NCBI GenBank assembly: GCA_017628675.1
Contig: JAGBYS010000236.1
Location: forward strand, 1 to 21,922
Direction of reading: 5' to 3'
Source: Tidjanibacter sp.
Lineage (GTDB): Bacteria > Bacteroidota > Bacteroidia > Bacteroidales > Rikenellaceae
DNA: 21,922 nt
Shown: positions 1 through 8,141 of the stretch, one piece after another
Position numbering within the stretch: the stretch's first letter is position 1
How the letters are laid out: every line of letters begins with the position of its first letter
Notes under the pieces: model-generated
Seen by the model: only the letters and a program-made list of their open reading frames with translations
Databases searched by the model: none
Told to the model about the DNA's origin: nothing
Program-made: the position numbers and the translations under genes

Positions 1-2
1 AC

Positions 3-1298
3 CCCAATCAGGATCCCGAAGATAAGCCCGAGCCCGAGCCCACCAAACTCAAACCCCGTTATGTTTGGATTGATGCGGCTGCCAACTTCCACGACTATGC
101 CAATAGTCAGCAGAAGATGGAGTTCGATATGAATCGCGTGGCAAAAACGGGCTTTACGGATATTATTGTGGACATTAGGCCCACAATGGGTGATGTGCTC
201 TTCCGCACCAGCCACACCGAGCAGGTGAAACAACTCGCCTCGTGGGCGGGTGGCAAGGGCTACCATTGGGAGAAGCGCACTGCCGATTGGGACTACCTCC
301 AGGCATTCATCGAGGCGGGACACAAGGCAGGCCTTCGCGTGCACGCAGGTTTCAATACTATGGTGGCAGGCAATGCCGCAGAGCCCACCTATGGTATGGA
401 GGCACAGGGTATGGCCTATCGTGACGAAAAGTATCGCGATTGGGTAACGGTGCTCAACACCGCCGATGGCTTGCAGAATATGATGGACATCGAGAGCTAT
501 GGCACCAAGTTCCTCAACCCCGCAAATGACGAGGCTATGGATTTTGTGTGCAACCTTCTCAAAGATTTGGCCGCATACGAGGATTTGGATGGTATTGTGT
601 TGGATCGTTGTCGCTACGACGATTTGATGTGTGACTTCTCGGATGAGTCCCGCACCAAGTTTGAAGAGTACATCGGCAGCACCATCGCCAATTGGCCTGG
701 TGATGTTATGAGCCCCGGTGCCAAGACCTTGCCCCCAATGATGGGAACAATGCAGTACAAATGGTTGGAGTTTAGGGCCAAGACCATCCACGACTTCATT
801 ATTAAAGCAAGGGATGCCGTGAAGAGTGTAAATCCCGACATCTCCTTTGGTGCCTATGTTGGTGGCTGGTATTCGAGCTACTACGATATGGGTGTCAATT
901 GGGCAAGCCCCTCCTACAACACCGCAAGTGCCTATCCCAAGTGGGCAAGCGCAGAGTACAAGAACTACGGCTATGCCGACCACCTCGACCTGCTCGTCAT
1001 TGGTGCCTACGCCGGTACTTCGAGTATCTATGGCAGCAGCGAATGGACGGTGCAGGGCTTCTGCAAGTTGGCCCACAATAAGGTGATGGGCGACTGCGTG
1101 GTTATTGGCGGCCCCGATGTGGGCAACGGTACCGGTTGGACCAATGGCAATCAACCCAACGCAGCAACAAGCACGGTTGATGCAGCCATCAACGCTTGCG
1201 ATGGCTACTTCCTCTTCGACCTCATCCACGTGAAGAACTACGACTATTGGTCGGCCCTGAAGAAGGGTATCGATGCCTACATTCAGGCCAATCAGTAA
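3..1298 (+). CDS. GHL10-type glycoside-hydrolase-like protein (partial, 5' end outside window)
   Basis: The frame is open from the first bases to the TAA at 1296-1298, so the start lies upstream; the first ATG (117) is internal. The first ~18 visible residues are a Pro/Glu/Lys-rich tether (PEDKPEPEPTK), which suggests a lipoprotein whose signal peptide is outside the window. The rest resembles the TIM-barrel family GHL10 (family-10-like, alpha-amylase superfamily): YVWIDAAANF at the barrel start, GFTDIIVDIRPTMGDVLF, the acidic motif DGIVLDRCRYDD, and WYSSYYDMGVNWAS. It is a clear paralogue of the gene at 10978-12294, which shares all of these blocks. Known members of the wider family include peptidoglycan-strand hydrolases such as E. 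coli DigH, but the substrate here is unknown. The next gene starts 11 bp downstream, so the two are probably co-transcribed. Confidence 0.85.
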   Translation, partial: PNQDPEDKPEPEPTKLKPRYVWIDAAANFHDYANSQQKMEFDMNRVAKTGFTDIIVDIRPTMGDVLFRTSHTEQVKQLASWAGGKGYHWEKRTADWDYLQAFIEAGHKAGLRVHAGFNTMVAGNAAEPTYGMEAQGMAYRDEKYRDWVTVLNTADGLQNMMDIESYGTKFLNPANDEAMDFVCNLLKDLAAYEDLDGIVLDRCRYDDLMCDFSDESRTKFEEYIGSTIANWPGDVMSPGAKTLPPMMGTMQYKWLEFRAKTIHDFIIKARDAVKSVNPDISFGAYVGGWYSSYYDMGVNWASPSYNTASAYPKWASAEYKNYGYADHLDLLVIGAYAGTSSIYGSSEWTVQGFCKLAHNKVMGDCVVIGGPDVGNGTGWTNGNQPNAATSTVDAAINACDGYFLFDLIHVKNYDYWSALKKGIDAYIQANQ

Positions 1299-1309
1299 AA
1301 GATAAAACT

Positions 1310-2740
1310 ATGAATATCAAACGAGTAATATTGCTCGCAGTGGCATTACTGAGCACCATCACCTTAGCCCTTGCGGCCCAGGTGAAGGGCTCGGTGTGCA
1401 CGACTGAGGGCAAAGGCATTGGGGGTGTGGTTGTGACCGACGGTTACAACTTCGCCCAGACCGATAAGTGCGGCTCATTCACCCTCGAGGTGGATAGGCG
1501 AGCTCGCCACATCTACATCTCGACCCCCTCGGGCTATCTCGTGGAGAACAAGGGAAGTATTCCCCAGTTCTTCCTGCCCATTGACAAGAGCACCAAAAAG
1601 TACAACTTCACCCTCACCGCAAACCCCAACGACGACACCAAGCACACCTTCTTTGCCACGGCCGATGTGCAGGCGACCTCCACAGAGGACATCAAGCGCT
1701 ACAAGACCATCGCCGAGGATATGGGTGCGCTCGCGGCAAGCATCGGTGGCGACTACTTCAGCGTCGATTGTGGTGACATCGTGGGTGACTCTCCCTGGCT
1801 CTACCCCCACTACCTGGAGGTAGGCGACAAGGTGGGTATTCCCGTGTGGCGCATCCTGGGCAACCACGATATGAGCTACAACGGCAAATGTTTTGAGACC
1901 TCCTACAAGACCTTTGAGGAGATTTTTGCACCCAACTACTACTCGATGAACAGGGGTAAGGCCCACTACATCTTCCTGAACAACAACTTCTATGTGGGCA
2001 GGGAGTACTTCTATGTGGGCTACTACACCGAGGCTCTGCTGGAGTGGCTCGAGAAGGATCTTAGTTATGTGCCCAAGGATGCGGCAATCTTTATCATCCA
2101 GCACATCCCCGCACGCCTCTCCCCCACTCAGCGACCCTTCGAGTATAACGGCTATGTTATGGCCGAGCAGACGATGAATGCAGGTGCATTCTTTGAGCTG
2201 CTCAAGGGGTACAAAAACTGCCACATCATCTCGGGCCATATGCACTTCAACCTCAACATCGAGCACACCGAAGGCCCTATGGAGCACAACACGGGCGCCG
2301 TATGTGGCACCTGGTGGAGGGGCGAAGTGTGCCTCGACGGCACCCCTATGGGCTATGGCGTCTATGAGGTTGACGGCACCAATGTGAGTTGGTACTACAA
2401 GTCCTCGGGCTTCGACAAGGAGTACCAACTGCGCGCCTACAAGCCCGGCAGCAAGGCCGACCAGCCCGCCGCCGTGGTGGCCAATGTCTGGAACTGGGAT
2501 AGCCAATGGAGCGTGGAGCTCTATGAGGATGGCGTAAAGACGGCCGATATGACACAGTTTGAGGGCTACGACAGGGCAGCCTATGAGCTCTGCTCCGATA
2601 AGGAGAAGGTTGTTTATGCCTGGATTTCGCCCGTGGCTACCACCCACCTCTTCGCGGCCGAGCCCAAGAACCCCGAGGCTAAATTGGAGGTGAGGGCCAC
2701 CGACCGCTTTGGTCGTGTCTATGTCGCCGAAGTCGAATAA
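1310..2740 (+). CDS. Secreted calcineurin-like metallophosphoesterase (MetallophosN/Metallophos/MetallophosC)
   Basis: 476 aa. I chose the ATG at 1310 because it opens a good signal peptide (MNIKRVILLAVALLSTITLALA) 11 bp after the previous stop; a longer upstream frame overlaps that gene. Residues ~23-100 form a beta-rich, transthyretin-like N domain. The catalytic domain at ~112-320 carries the metal ligands in family order: D119-x-Q121, GD (155-156), GNHD (184-187), H265 in QHIPA, and GHMH (309-312). Residues ~330-476 match the C-terminal domain typical of Bacteroidetes secreted phosphoesterases. It probably hydrolyses a phosphomonoester or phosphodiester outside the cytoplasm; the substrate is not evident. 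It lies between a GHL10 protein and a DUF5009 membrane protein, which suggests a role in glycan processing. Confidence 0.9.
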   Translation: MNIKRVILLAVALLSTITLALAAQVKGSVCTTEGKGIGGVVVTDGYNFAQTDKCGSFTLEVDRRARHIYISTPSGYLVENKGSIPQFFLPIDKSTKKYNFTLTANPNDDTKHTFFATADVQATSTEDIKRYKTIAEDMGALAASIGGDYFSVDCGDIVGDSPWLYPHYLEVGDKVGIPVWRILGNHDMSYNGKCFETSYKTFEEIFAPNYYSMNRGKAHYIFLNNNFYVGREYFYVGYYTEALLEWLEKDLSYVPKDAAIFIIQHIPARLSPTQRPFEYNGYVMAEQTMNAGAFFELLKGYKNCHIISGHMHFNLNIEHTEGPMEHNTGAVCGTWWRGEVCLDGTPMGYGVYEVDGTNVSWYYKSSGFDKEYQLRAYKPGSKADQPAAVVANVWNWDSQWSVELYEDGVKTADMTQFEGYDRAAYELCSDKEKVVYAWISPVATTHLFAAEPKNPEAKLEVRATDRFGRVYVAEVE

Positions 2741-2753
2741 TAACTGACCCACA

Positions 2754-4175
2754 ATGAAACAGCGAGCATACTCTCTTGACGCACTGAGGGGTTACGCCAT
2801 CATCACGATGGTGCTCTCGGCAACGGTGGTGGCGGGCATCCTCCCCGAGTGGATGTACCACGCCCAGACACCCCCACCAACCCACGCCTACCTGCCCGAA
2901 ATCTCGGGCCTCACCTGGGTCGACCTGGTCTTCCCCTTCTTCCTGTTTGCTATGGGTGCGGCTCTGCCGTTCTCCATCGGCTCACGCCTGGAGCGTGGCG
3001 AAGGGTGGTGGAAGGTGGCTCTGGATGTTGTGCTGCGCTTTTTGCAACTCGCCTTCTTTGCCATCTTCATCCAGCACTTCTACCCCTATGTGCTCTCCTC
3101 GCCACAGGATGTGCGCAGTTGGTTGCTGGCCATAGGCGCCTTTGCGGTGCTCTTCCCGATGTTTATGCGCTTTGGGAGGGTGCCCGTGTGGGGTCGTGTG
3201 GCCATAAAGGTTACGGCCTATGGTGTGGCGGTTGCTATGCTCCTTACGACCGACTATGCTCTGGTGGAGAGTTTTTCGCCCGAGTTTAGCAATATCATCA
3301 TCCTGATTCTCTCCAATGTGGCGCTCTTTGCGGGCCTCATCTACCTGGCCACCTCCCTCGGGTGTCTGAAAGGTATCGGAGGGTGGATACGCCTGGTGCT
3401 CTTTGCGCTTCTGGCACTCCTTGTGCTCGGAGCCGATGTGGAGGGCAGTTGGGCCGGTAGGGTGATGCACTATTCGCCCCTGTGGTGGCTGCTGAGGATG
3501 GACTACCTGCGCTACCTGCTGATTCTCCTGCCTGCAATTGAGGCGGGCGAGATGCTCCGCAAGTCGATGAGCGGCAAAGAGTCCGCCACCGAGCGCAACA
3601 AAAACAATAGTCGCTGGGCGGCTGTGCTGGCCCTGGCGGCCGTGGTCCTCGTGGTGGCCACACTCGGCACGGTGCAGAACCACCTGATTGGCCTCTGGTC
3701 GGTGGTTGCAATAGGCACTCTTGCGGTGATGCTCGTGGCCTCGAGCAAGGTTAGTGGCTCTATGGGCACCCTCTGGCGAAGGCTCACACTGCTTGCAGCA
3801 GTGCTTGTGGCTCTGGGCATAATGGCCGAGCCCCTGCAGGGAGGTATCAAAAAGGACCCTGCAACCCTCGGCTACCTCTTCACGACGGCCGGCCTGGCTG
3901 TGGCGTCGCTTGTGGCCTTGAGCGTTACGGTGGACTACTTCGGCTGGCGCAAGGGACTCTCATTCCTGTGGCAGAGCGGCCAGAACCCTATGGTTGCCTA
4001 TGTGGCGTGTGACCTGTTGGTCTATCCGCTCCTGAACCTTACGGGTGGCATCGCACTGCTGTGGCCTCTCTACTCGTCGCCCTGGCTCGGATTTCTCCAC
4101 GGCGTGATACTGACCTCCGTCACGGTGCTTATCACAATGCTTACCACACGCCTAAAGTGGTTCTGGCGAACATAA
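2754..4175 (+). CDS. DUF5009 / heparan-alpha-glucosaminide N-acetyltransferase-like membrane protein
   Basis: 473 aa, very hydrophobic, with about ten or eleven predicted membrane segments. The N-terminus RAYSLDALRGYAIITMVLSA and the block GLTWVDLVFPFFLFAMGAA (after ~50 residues) are hallmarks of the DUF5009/HGSNAT (NagX, YeiB-like) family. Members move acetyl groups across a membrane to the amino group of glucosamine residues, or are presumed to. Its ATG is 13 bp after the phosphoesterase stop, so it is the last gene of a tight operon that ends at the hairpin at 4202-4236. The context of GHL10, phosphoesterase and a nearby hexosaminidase fits amino-sugar glycan modification. The precise acceptor (host glycosaminoglycan, peptidoglycan or other glycan) is inference. 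Confidence 0.85.
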   Translation: MKQRAYSLDALRGYAIITMVLSATVVAGILPEWMYHAQTPPPTHAYLPEISGLTWVDLVFPFFLFAMGAALPFSIGSRLERGEGWWKVALDVVLRFLQLAFFAIFIQHFYPYVLSSPQDVRSWLLAIGAFAVLFPMFMRFGRVPVWGRVAIKVTAYGVAVAMLLTTDYALVESFSPEFSNIIILILSNVALFAGLIYLATSLGCLKGIGGWIRLVLFALLALLVLGADVEGSWAGRVMHYSPLWWLLRMDYLRYLLILLPAIEAGEMLRKSMSGKESATERNKNNSRWAAVLALAAVVLVVATLGTVQNHLIGLWSVVAIGTLAVMLVASSKVSGSMGTLWRRLTLLAAVLVALGIMAEPLQGGIKKDPATLGYLFTTAGLAVASLVALSVTVDYFGWRKGLSFLWQSGQNPMVAYVACDLLVYPLLNLTGGIALLWPLYSSPWLGFLHGVILTSVTVLITMLTTRLKWFWRT

Positions 4176-4201
4176 CAAGCTGCCTTTTATTGACTAATAA
4201 C

Positions 4202-4236
4202 AAAAGACCTCGCAGAAAACTCTGCGAGGTCTTTTT
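4202..4236. terminator. Bidirectional Rho-independent terminator
   Basis: A perfect 15-bp stem, AAAAGACCTCGCAGA (4202-4216) with TCTGCGAGGTCTTTT (4221-4235), encloses the loop AAAC. It has a T run on the right and an A run on the left, so it works in both directions. It sits between the convergent genes ending at 4175 (+) and 4254 (-). Confidence 0.92.
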
Positions 4237-4253
4237 GTTGTGCGATTGCTATA

Positions 4254-6623
4254 TTACTCCACCGCTATCTCGTCCACGAAGAGGAAGCCCTGGGAGCCTG
4301 GGAAGTAGGCGTGCCACGAGGGGATGCTGTGCTCACAGGCAATCTCCACCTTCACATAGCGGGCCTCGGTGGGGGCATACTCTACGGTGTGGTGGTAGAG
4401 GCCGTGGTCGTCCTCAAGGGTCATAGGTGCATACTCCTCGCTGACCACCTCGCGCCACTGCTGGCCGTCGTCCGAGAGCCACACCTTCACTCCACGAGCA
4501 TCCATACATCCGTCGTCCTTATTCACACACACATTGAACTTCACACGGCTGGTCTGCTTCATCTCCCCGAGGTCAATCTGTGCCACGCAGGGGGTATTGT
4601 AGAAGCCGAGCCAGCGACCCGTGCGGTAGTTCTTGTTGCCGACCATTCCGTCCACAAGTACAGGTGCGCCACCAAAGGTGTAGCTCTCTGCAGGAGTGGT
4701 CAGAAGGGTGATGGGGCAGAGTGTCGCCTCCGAGAAGCTCACATCCACAACCATAGGCTGACTCATACGGCCATAGCGATGTGCCGAAGCACGCAGAGTG
4801 GCCGTCTTATTGATAATAACCCCCTCGGAAGAGTACCGAGGCGAGCGTGGTGTGGGATCCGAGCCGTCGAGGGTGTAGTGTATGGGGGCGCCATCGAGGG
4901 TCGTGAGGGTTGCCCTAAGGGCACGCTCACCCTTGGCAGGAGAGAGGTCGGCTACCACATCCAACACATAGGGTGCATAGTTGTAGCCGAGGGCCCTGTA
5001 GCGGTCGAGCATAGGCTGCAGACGCACAAGGAAGCGGTCGTAGTCCTTCTGCTCGGGGTCGCTCCACTGCACCTCCGCAAGGGCCGACATACGAGGCAGA
5101 GCCATATGCTCAATGTGGTCGGTGGTGTGGATATACTCGGTCCAGATGTTGGCCTGCACACCGATGATATACTTCTGACTCTCGGCAGGAATCTTTGCCA
5201 GAGGGTCGTAGGCGTAGACATTCTCAATGGGGTTGTAGCCACCAATAGCGAAGGGCTCCCTATCGACCTCCTTGGTCTGGTAGTAGTCGAAGTAGAGCAG
5301 ATTGTTGGGCACCATAATGGCGGGCACGCCACGCTTGGCGGCCTTTATGCCACCCGCATCACCACGCCACGACATAATGACCATATTCTCGCCCAGGTTC
5401 TCGCCATCGAGCACCTCATCCCAGCCGATAACCTTCTTGCCGTACTTGGCTAGGTGGTCGCTCATCTGGCGCATAAACCAACCCTGCAGGGCCTCCTCGG
5501 GCGACTTGGCCGAGGTGTGGTGAAGGTGCTCAGCATCGATGCGGGCCTGACACTTGGGGCACTCCTCCCAGCGCACCTTGGGGCACTCGTCGCCGCCAAT
5601 GTGGATATACTCGTAAGGGAAAATCTCAACAATCTCGTCGAGGATATCCTTGCAGAACTGGATGGTCTGGTCGTTACCGGCACAGAGCAGATCCTCCGAC
5701 ACGCCCCAGATGGTCCACACATCGTAGGGGCCACCCGTACAGCCGAGCTCAGGGTAGGCCGCCAGGGCAGCCACCATATGGCCGGGCATATCGATCTCGG
5801 GGATGATGTCGATGTGGCGCTCGCGGGCATACTCCACAACCTCGCGCAACTCATCCTGGGTGTAGAACATACCCTCGCCGTAGGGCTTGCCGTCCCACAC
5901 GCCACTGTTGCGACCGATGACGGTCTGCTTGCGAGTTGTGCTGATGGTCGTCAGCAGAGGATACTTCTTGATCTGAACCCTCCAGCCCTGATCGTCCACC
6001 AGGTGCCAATGGAAGGTGTTGATGTTGTGCAGCGCCAGAAGGTCTATGTATTTCTTGATGAACTCCACATCCTGGAAGTGGCGAGCGATGTCCAAGTGCA
6101 TACCACGGTAGCCAAAGCGGGGATAGTCCACCAGGCGGGCTGCGGGCAGCTCCACGGAGCAGAACTTACCCACGGGGAGCGTCTTGCGCAGGGTCTGGAT
6201 GCCATAGAAGAGGCCGTCGGCCGAGCCGCCCACAATATTGACCCCAAGGCTGTCGATGGTGATGGTGTAGCCCTCGGGCTGCGTGGCAGAGGGCTCAATG
6301 CCAAGCACAATGATGGGGGTGCGTGCGGGCACCTTGGTCACATCGAAAAGGATGGGCTCGGCAAGGCGTATGGAGGTAGCCTCGGCGATGTAGTCCCTGA
6401 GGAACTCCGCATCTCTGATATCCACCTCGGTGCCATAGAGCACCTGGGTGTTCTGGTCGAGCACAAAGGGGGACTTCTGGTCCAGAAACTCCACCTGGCG
6501 TGGTTGGGGAATAACATCGTAGTTGCTCACCGTGGCCATCTGGCGGGGCTGGCAACCATCCAGAGCGAATAACGAGAGCATTGCACCTGCAAGGCAGAGC
6601 ACACCTCTTGCATACTTTTTCAT
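4254..6623 (-). CDS. GH20 beta-N-acetylhexosaminidase lipoprotein
   Basis: 789 aa. The start is the ATG at 6623 (MKKYARGVLCLAGAML...), which gives an SPII signal with Cys24 in LDGC; an in-frame start further upstream would cross the promoter. Domains in order: GH20 N-terminal domain (~35-165), GH20 catalytic barrel (~168-520) with FHWHLVDDQGWR, PEIDMPGH and HIGGDECP (catalytic Asp345-Glu346 pair), a chitobiase-type C-terminal beta domain with TLDGSDPTPRSPRY, and a C-terminal F5/8 type C-like carbohydrate-binding module (~650-789). Substrate-assisted removal of terminal GlcNAc or GalNAc from host or bacterial glycans is expected, in the periplasm or at the cell surface. It is a single-gene unit, divergent from tatA and convergent with the DUF5009 operon. 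Confidence 0.96.
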   Translation of the reverse strand: MKKYARGVLCLAGAMLSLFALDGCQPRQMATVSNYDVIPQPRQVEFLDQKSPFVLDQNTQVLYGTEVDIRDAEFLRDYIAEATSIRLAEPILFDVTKVPARTPIIVLGIEPSATQPEGYTITIDSLGVNIVGGSADGLFYGIQTLRKTLPVGKFCSVELPAARLVDYPRFGYRGMHLDIARHFQDVEFIKKYIDLLALHNINTFHWHLVDDQGWRVQIKKYPLLTTISTTRKQTVIGRNSGVWDGKPYGEGMFYTQDELREVVEYARERHIDIIPEIDMPGHMVAALAAYPELGCTGGPYDVWTIWGVSEDLLCAGNDQTIQFCKDILDEIVEIFPYEYIHIGGDECPKVRWEECPKCQARIDAEHLHHTSAKSPEEALQGWFMRQMSDHLAKYGKKVIGWDEVLDGENLGENMVIMSWRGDAGGIKAAKRGVPAIMVPNNLLYFDYYQTKEVDREPFAIGGYNPIENVYAYDPLAKIPAESQKYIIGVQANIWTEYIHTTDHIEHMALPRMSALAEVQWSDPEQKDYDRFLVRLQPMLDRYRALGYNYAPYVLDVVADLSPAKGERALRATLTTLDGAPIHYTLDGSDPTPRSPRYSSEGVIINKTATLRASAHRYGRMSQPMVVDVSFSEATLCPITLLTTPAESYTFGGAPVLVDGMVGNKNYRTGRWLGFYNTPCVAQIDLGEMKQTSRVKFNVCVNKDDGCMDARGVKVWLSDDGQQWREVVSEEYAPMTLEDDHGLYHHTVEYAPTEARYVKVEIACEHSIPSWHAYFPGSQGFLFVDEIAVE

Positions 6624-6667
6624 AATAGTTTCAGTGGTTAAATGGAACTGTTGGTACTTAATGCTGA

Positions 6668-6694
6668 CAAAGGTACAAAATTGTTGGGGGCAAA
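6668..6694 (-). promoter_or_regulatory. Putative promoter of the GH20 gene
   Basis: On the minus strand, TACCTTTG (6668-6675 on the plus strand as CAAAGGTA) matches the Bacteroidetes -7 box TAnnTTTG. A TTTG lies upstream at 6691-6694, but the 15-nt gap is shorter than the usual 19-21, so the -33 box is less certain. The 5' leader would be about 40 nt. Confidence 0.6.
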
Positions 6695-6739
6695 CCAAGA
6701 AATTTTTCTCCACTAAAAGAGCCTCACGCCCCACCACAG

Positions 6740-6771
6740 TTGATAAATCACCAAAAAAAGTTGTATCTTTG
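6740..6771 (+). promoter_or_regulatory. Promoter of tatA-tatC
   Basis: TTG (6740-6742), a 21-nt spacer and TATCTTTG (6764-6771) match the Bacteroidetes -33/-7 consensus well. Transcription would start near 6778, giving a leader of about 35 nt before tatA. Confidence 0.75.
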
Positions 6772-6812
6772 CCTTATAAACAACCATTACGGACTAATAG
6801 TTTTTTTACACT

Positions 6813-7016
6813 ATGGCAAAGATGTTATTCATTGGCAGACTCGGCGGATGGGAGATCATCGTCATTGCGCTCGTTATTCTCCTGCTGTTTGGCGGCAAGA
6901 AGATTCCCGAACTGATGCGCGGCATCGGCAAAGGTGTGCGCTCCTTCAAGGAGGGTATGAATGAGGCCAAAGAGGAAGCACAAAAAATCAAAGACGACAT
7001 CGAGAAGGAGAACTAA
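6813..7016 (+). CDS. tatA: Twin-arginine translocase subunit TatA/TatE family
   Basis: 67 aa with the usual TatA plan: a short N-tail, one membrane helix ([16 protein letters not shown], ~13-28), then the amphipathic helix [20 protein letters not shown] and a charged Glu/Lys tail. Length is normal for Bacteroidetes TatA. It polymerises with TatC to export folded twin-arginine precursors across the inner membrane. The ATG at 6813 is preferred; the ATG at 6822 (MLFIGRL) is a possible alternative. tatC follows after 41 bp that can form a hairpin. No tatB is seen, which is normal for this phylum, where TatA-type proteins usually do both jobs. Confidence 0.95.
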   Translation: MAKMLFIGRLGGWEIIVIALVILLLFGGKKIPELMRGIGKGVRSFKEGMNEAKEEAQKIKDDIEKEN

Positions 7017-7018
7017 TC

Positions 7019-7039
7019 GTAGGGTGACTCACGCCCTAC
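7019..7039 (+). other. Intercistronic hairpin between tatA and tatC
   Basis: GTAGGG (7019-7024) pairs with CCCTAC (7034-7039) around a 9-nt loop, immediately after the tatA stop and 18 bp before the tatC start. No T run follows, so it is not a classic terminator. It could adjust tatC output relative to tatA or stabilise the upstream mRNA. Confidence 0.5.
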
Positions 7040-7057
7040 CCCCTGGGAGCAAACAGA

Positions 7058-7831
7058 ATGGCCGACCAAGCAAAGAGTTTCTGGGCCCACCTGGACGACC
7101 TGAAGGGTCATCTGGTGCGCATTGTGGCCGTCGTGGTGGTGGCTACGGTGGTGGGCTTTGGCCTGAAGGAGTGGCTCTTTGAGCTGGTCCTGGCCCCCTC
7201 GAAGGGCGACTTCCTCTCCTACCGACTCCTCGGACAGACCCTCCCCACCGACGGAGGACCCATCGTGGAACTCATCAACACGGGGCTGGCCACTCAGTTT
7301 GTCATCCACCTCAAGGTGGCCCTCTATGTGGGCCTGCTGGTGGCACTACCCTACATCATCTACTCCCTGTTTAGCTTCATCTCGCCCGCACTCTATGACC
7401 ACGAGCGCCGCCACTCCCGACACTATGTCGTGGGCGGCTATGTGATGTTCCTGGTGGGATGCGCCCTCAACTACCTTGTGATCTTCCCCTTCACATTCCG
7501 CTTTCTGGCCGGCTACCAGGTAAGCAGCGCGGTGCCCAATATGATCTCGCTCGAGTCCTACACCTCCACCCTGCTTGGTATGACTCTGGTGATGGGCGCG
7601 CTCTTCGAGATCCCCATCGTGTGTGCCCTTCTGGCAAGGCTCGGGGTGCTCCACCACCAACAGATGGTGCGCAGCCGTCGCTACGCCATTGTTATTGCGC
7701 TTGTGGTCGCAGCACTCATCACCCCCACGGGCGACCCGTTCACGCTGATGCTCGTTGCGGTACCCATCTGGATGCTCTACGAATTGGGCGCGTGGGTTGT
7801 GAGAGGGGTGGAGAAAAGCCGAAATAAATAA
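7058..7831 (+). CDS. tatC: Twin-arginine translocase subunit TatC
   Basis: 257 aa with six predicted membrane segments. The N-terminus FWAHLDDLKGHLVRI is the TatC signature region (normally F-x-x-H-x-x-E/D-L-R/K). FISPALYDHERRHSRHYV matches the conserved F-x-x-P-x-L-x-x-x-E-R region before the third helix, and ALITPTGDPFTLMLVAVPIWMLYELG is the conserved C-terminal block with the D-P motif. TatC recognises twin-arginine signal peptides. It follows tatA in the same operon. I see no convincing terminator immediately downstream. Confidence 0.96.
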   Translation: MADQAKSFWAHLDDLKGHLVRIVAVVVVATVVGFGLKEWLFELVLAPSKGDFLSYRLLGQTLPTDGGPIVELINTGLATQFVIHLKVALYVGLLVALPYIIYSLFSFISPALYDHERRHSRHYVVGGYVMFLVGCALNYLVIFPFTFRFLAGYQVSSAVPNMISLESYTSTLLGMTLVMGALFEIPIVCALLARLGVLHHQQMVRSRRYAIVIALVVAALITPTGDPFTLMLVAVPIWMLYELGAWVVRGVEKSRNK

Positions 7832-8141
7832 ACCAATTTATTAATTACCCCCATTTGTCCCAACCCGTAGAAAAAAGCCTTTAGAAATTATCCCAAACAC
7901 ACCAGACTGACACGGTGCTGATTTACAACACATTACCCCAACAAAACAAAATTAATATAATAAAAAGAGTATTTTTAATGCGTTTAATTTTGTTTTTAAT
8001 TTATAGGTATCTTATTTTTGAATTGTCTTAGGGTGACATTTTACCACTCAACCACGAGCCGAGGAGGCCGCCCAAAGACAAAACCAACCATAGAAAAAAC
8101 AAAACACCAAATTCATTTAACTAACTAAACATCTTTTACCT
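7832..8141. other. 310-bp intergenic region with the leader of the BACON lipoprotein gene
   Basis: This gap is AT-rich compared with its surroundings and has no plausible gene. It contains the promoter at 7989-8020. The roughly 115-nt 5' leader (about 8027-8141) is rich in A and C and looks largely unstructured. No terminator hairpin for tatC is obvious. Confidence 0.6.
7989..8020 (+). promoter_or_regulatory. Strong Bacteroidetes promoter for the BACON lipoprotein gene
   Basis: TTTG (7989-7992), a 20-nt AT-rich spacer and TATTTTTG (8013-8020) fit the -33/-7 consensus closely. Transcription is expected to start near 8027. Confidence 0.75.

Noticed and set aside
1475..2752. Long antisense frame over the metallophosphoesterase gene
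   Set aside because: The sense frame has all catalytic motifs; the antisense product is low-complexity Val/Gly/His with no family resemblance.
4311..6572. Two long plus-strand frames opposite the GH20 gene
   Set aside because: The minus frame holds a complete GH20 enzyme; these are codon-bias shadows.
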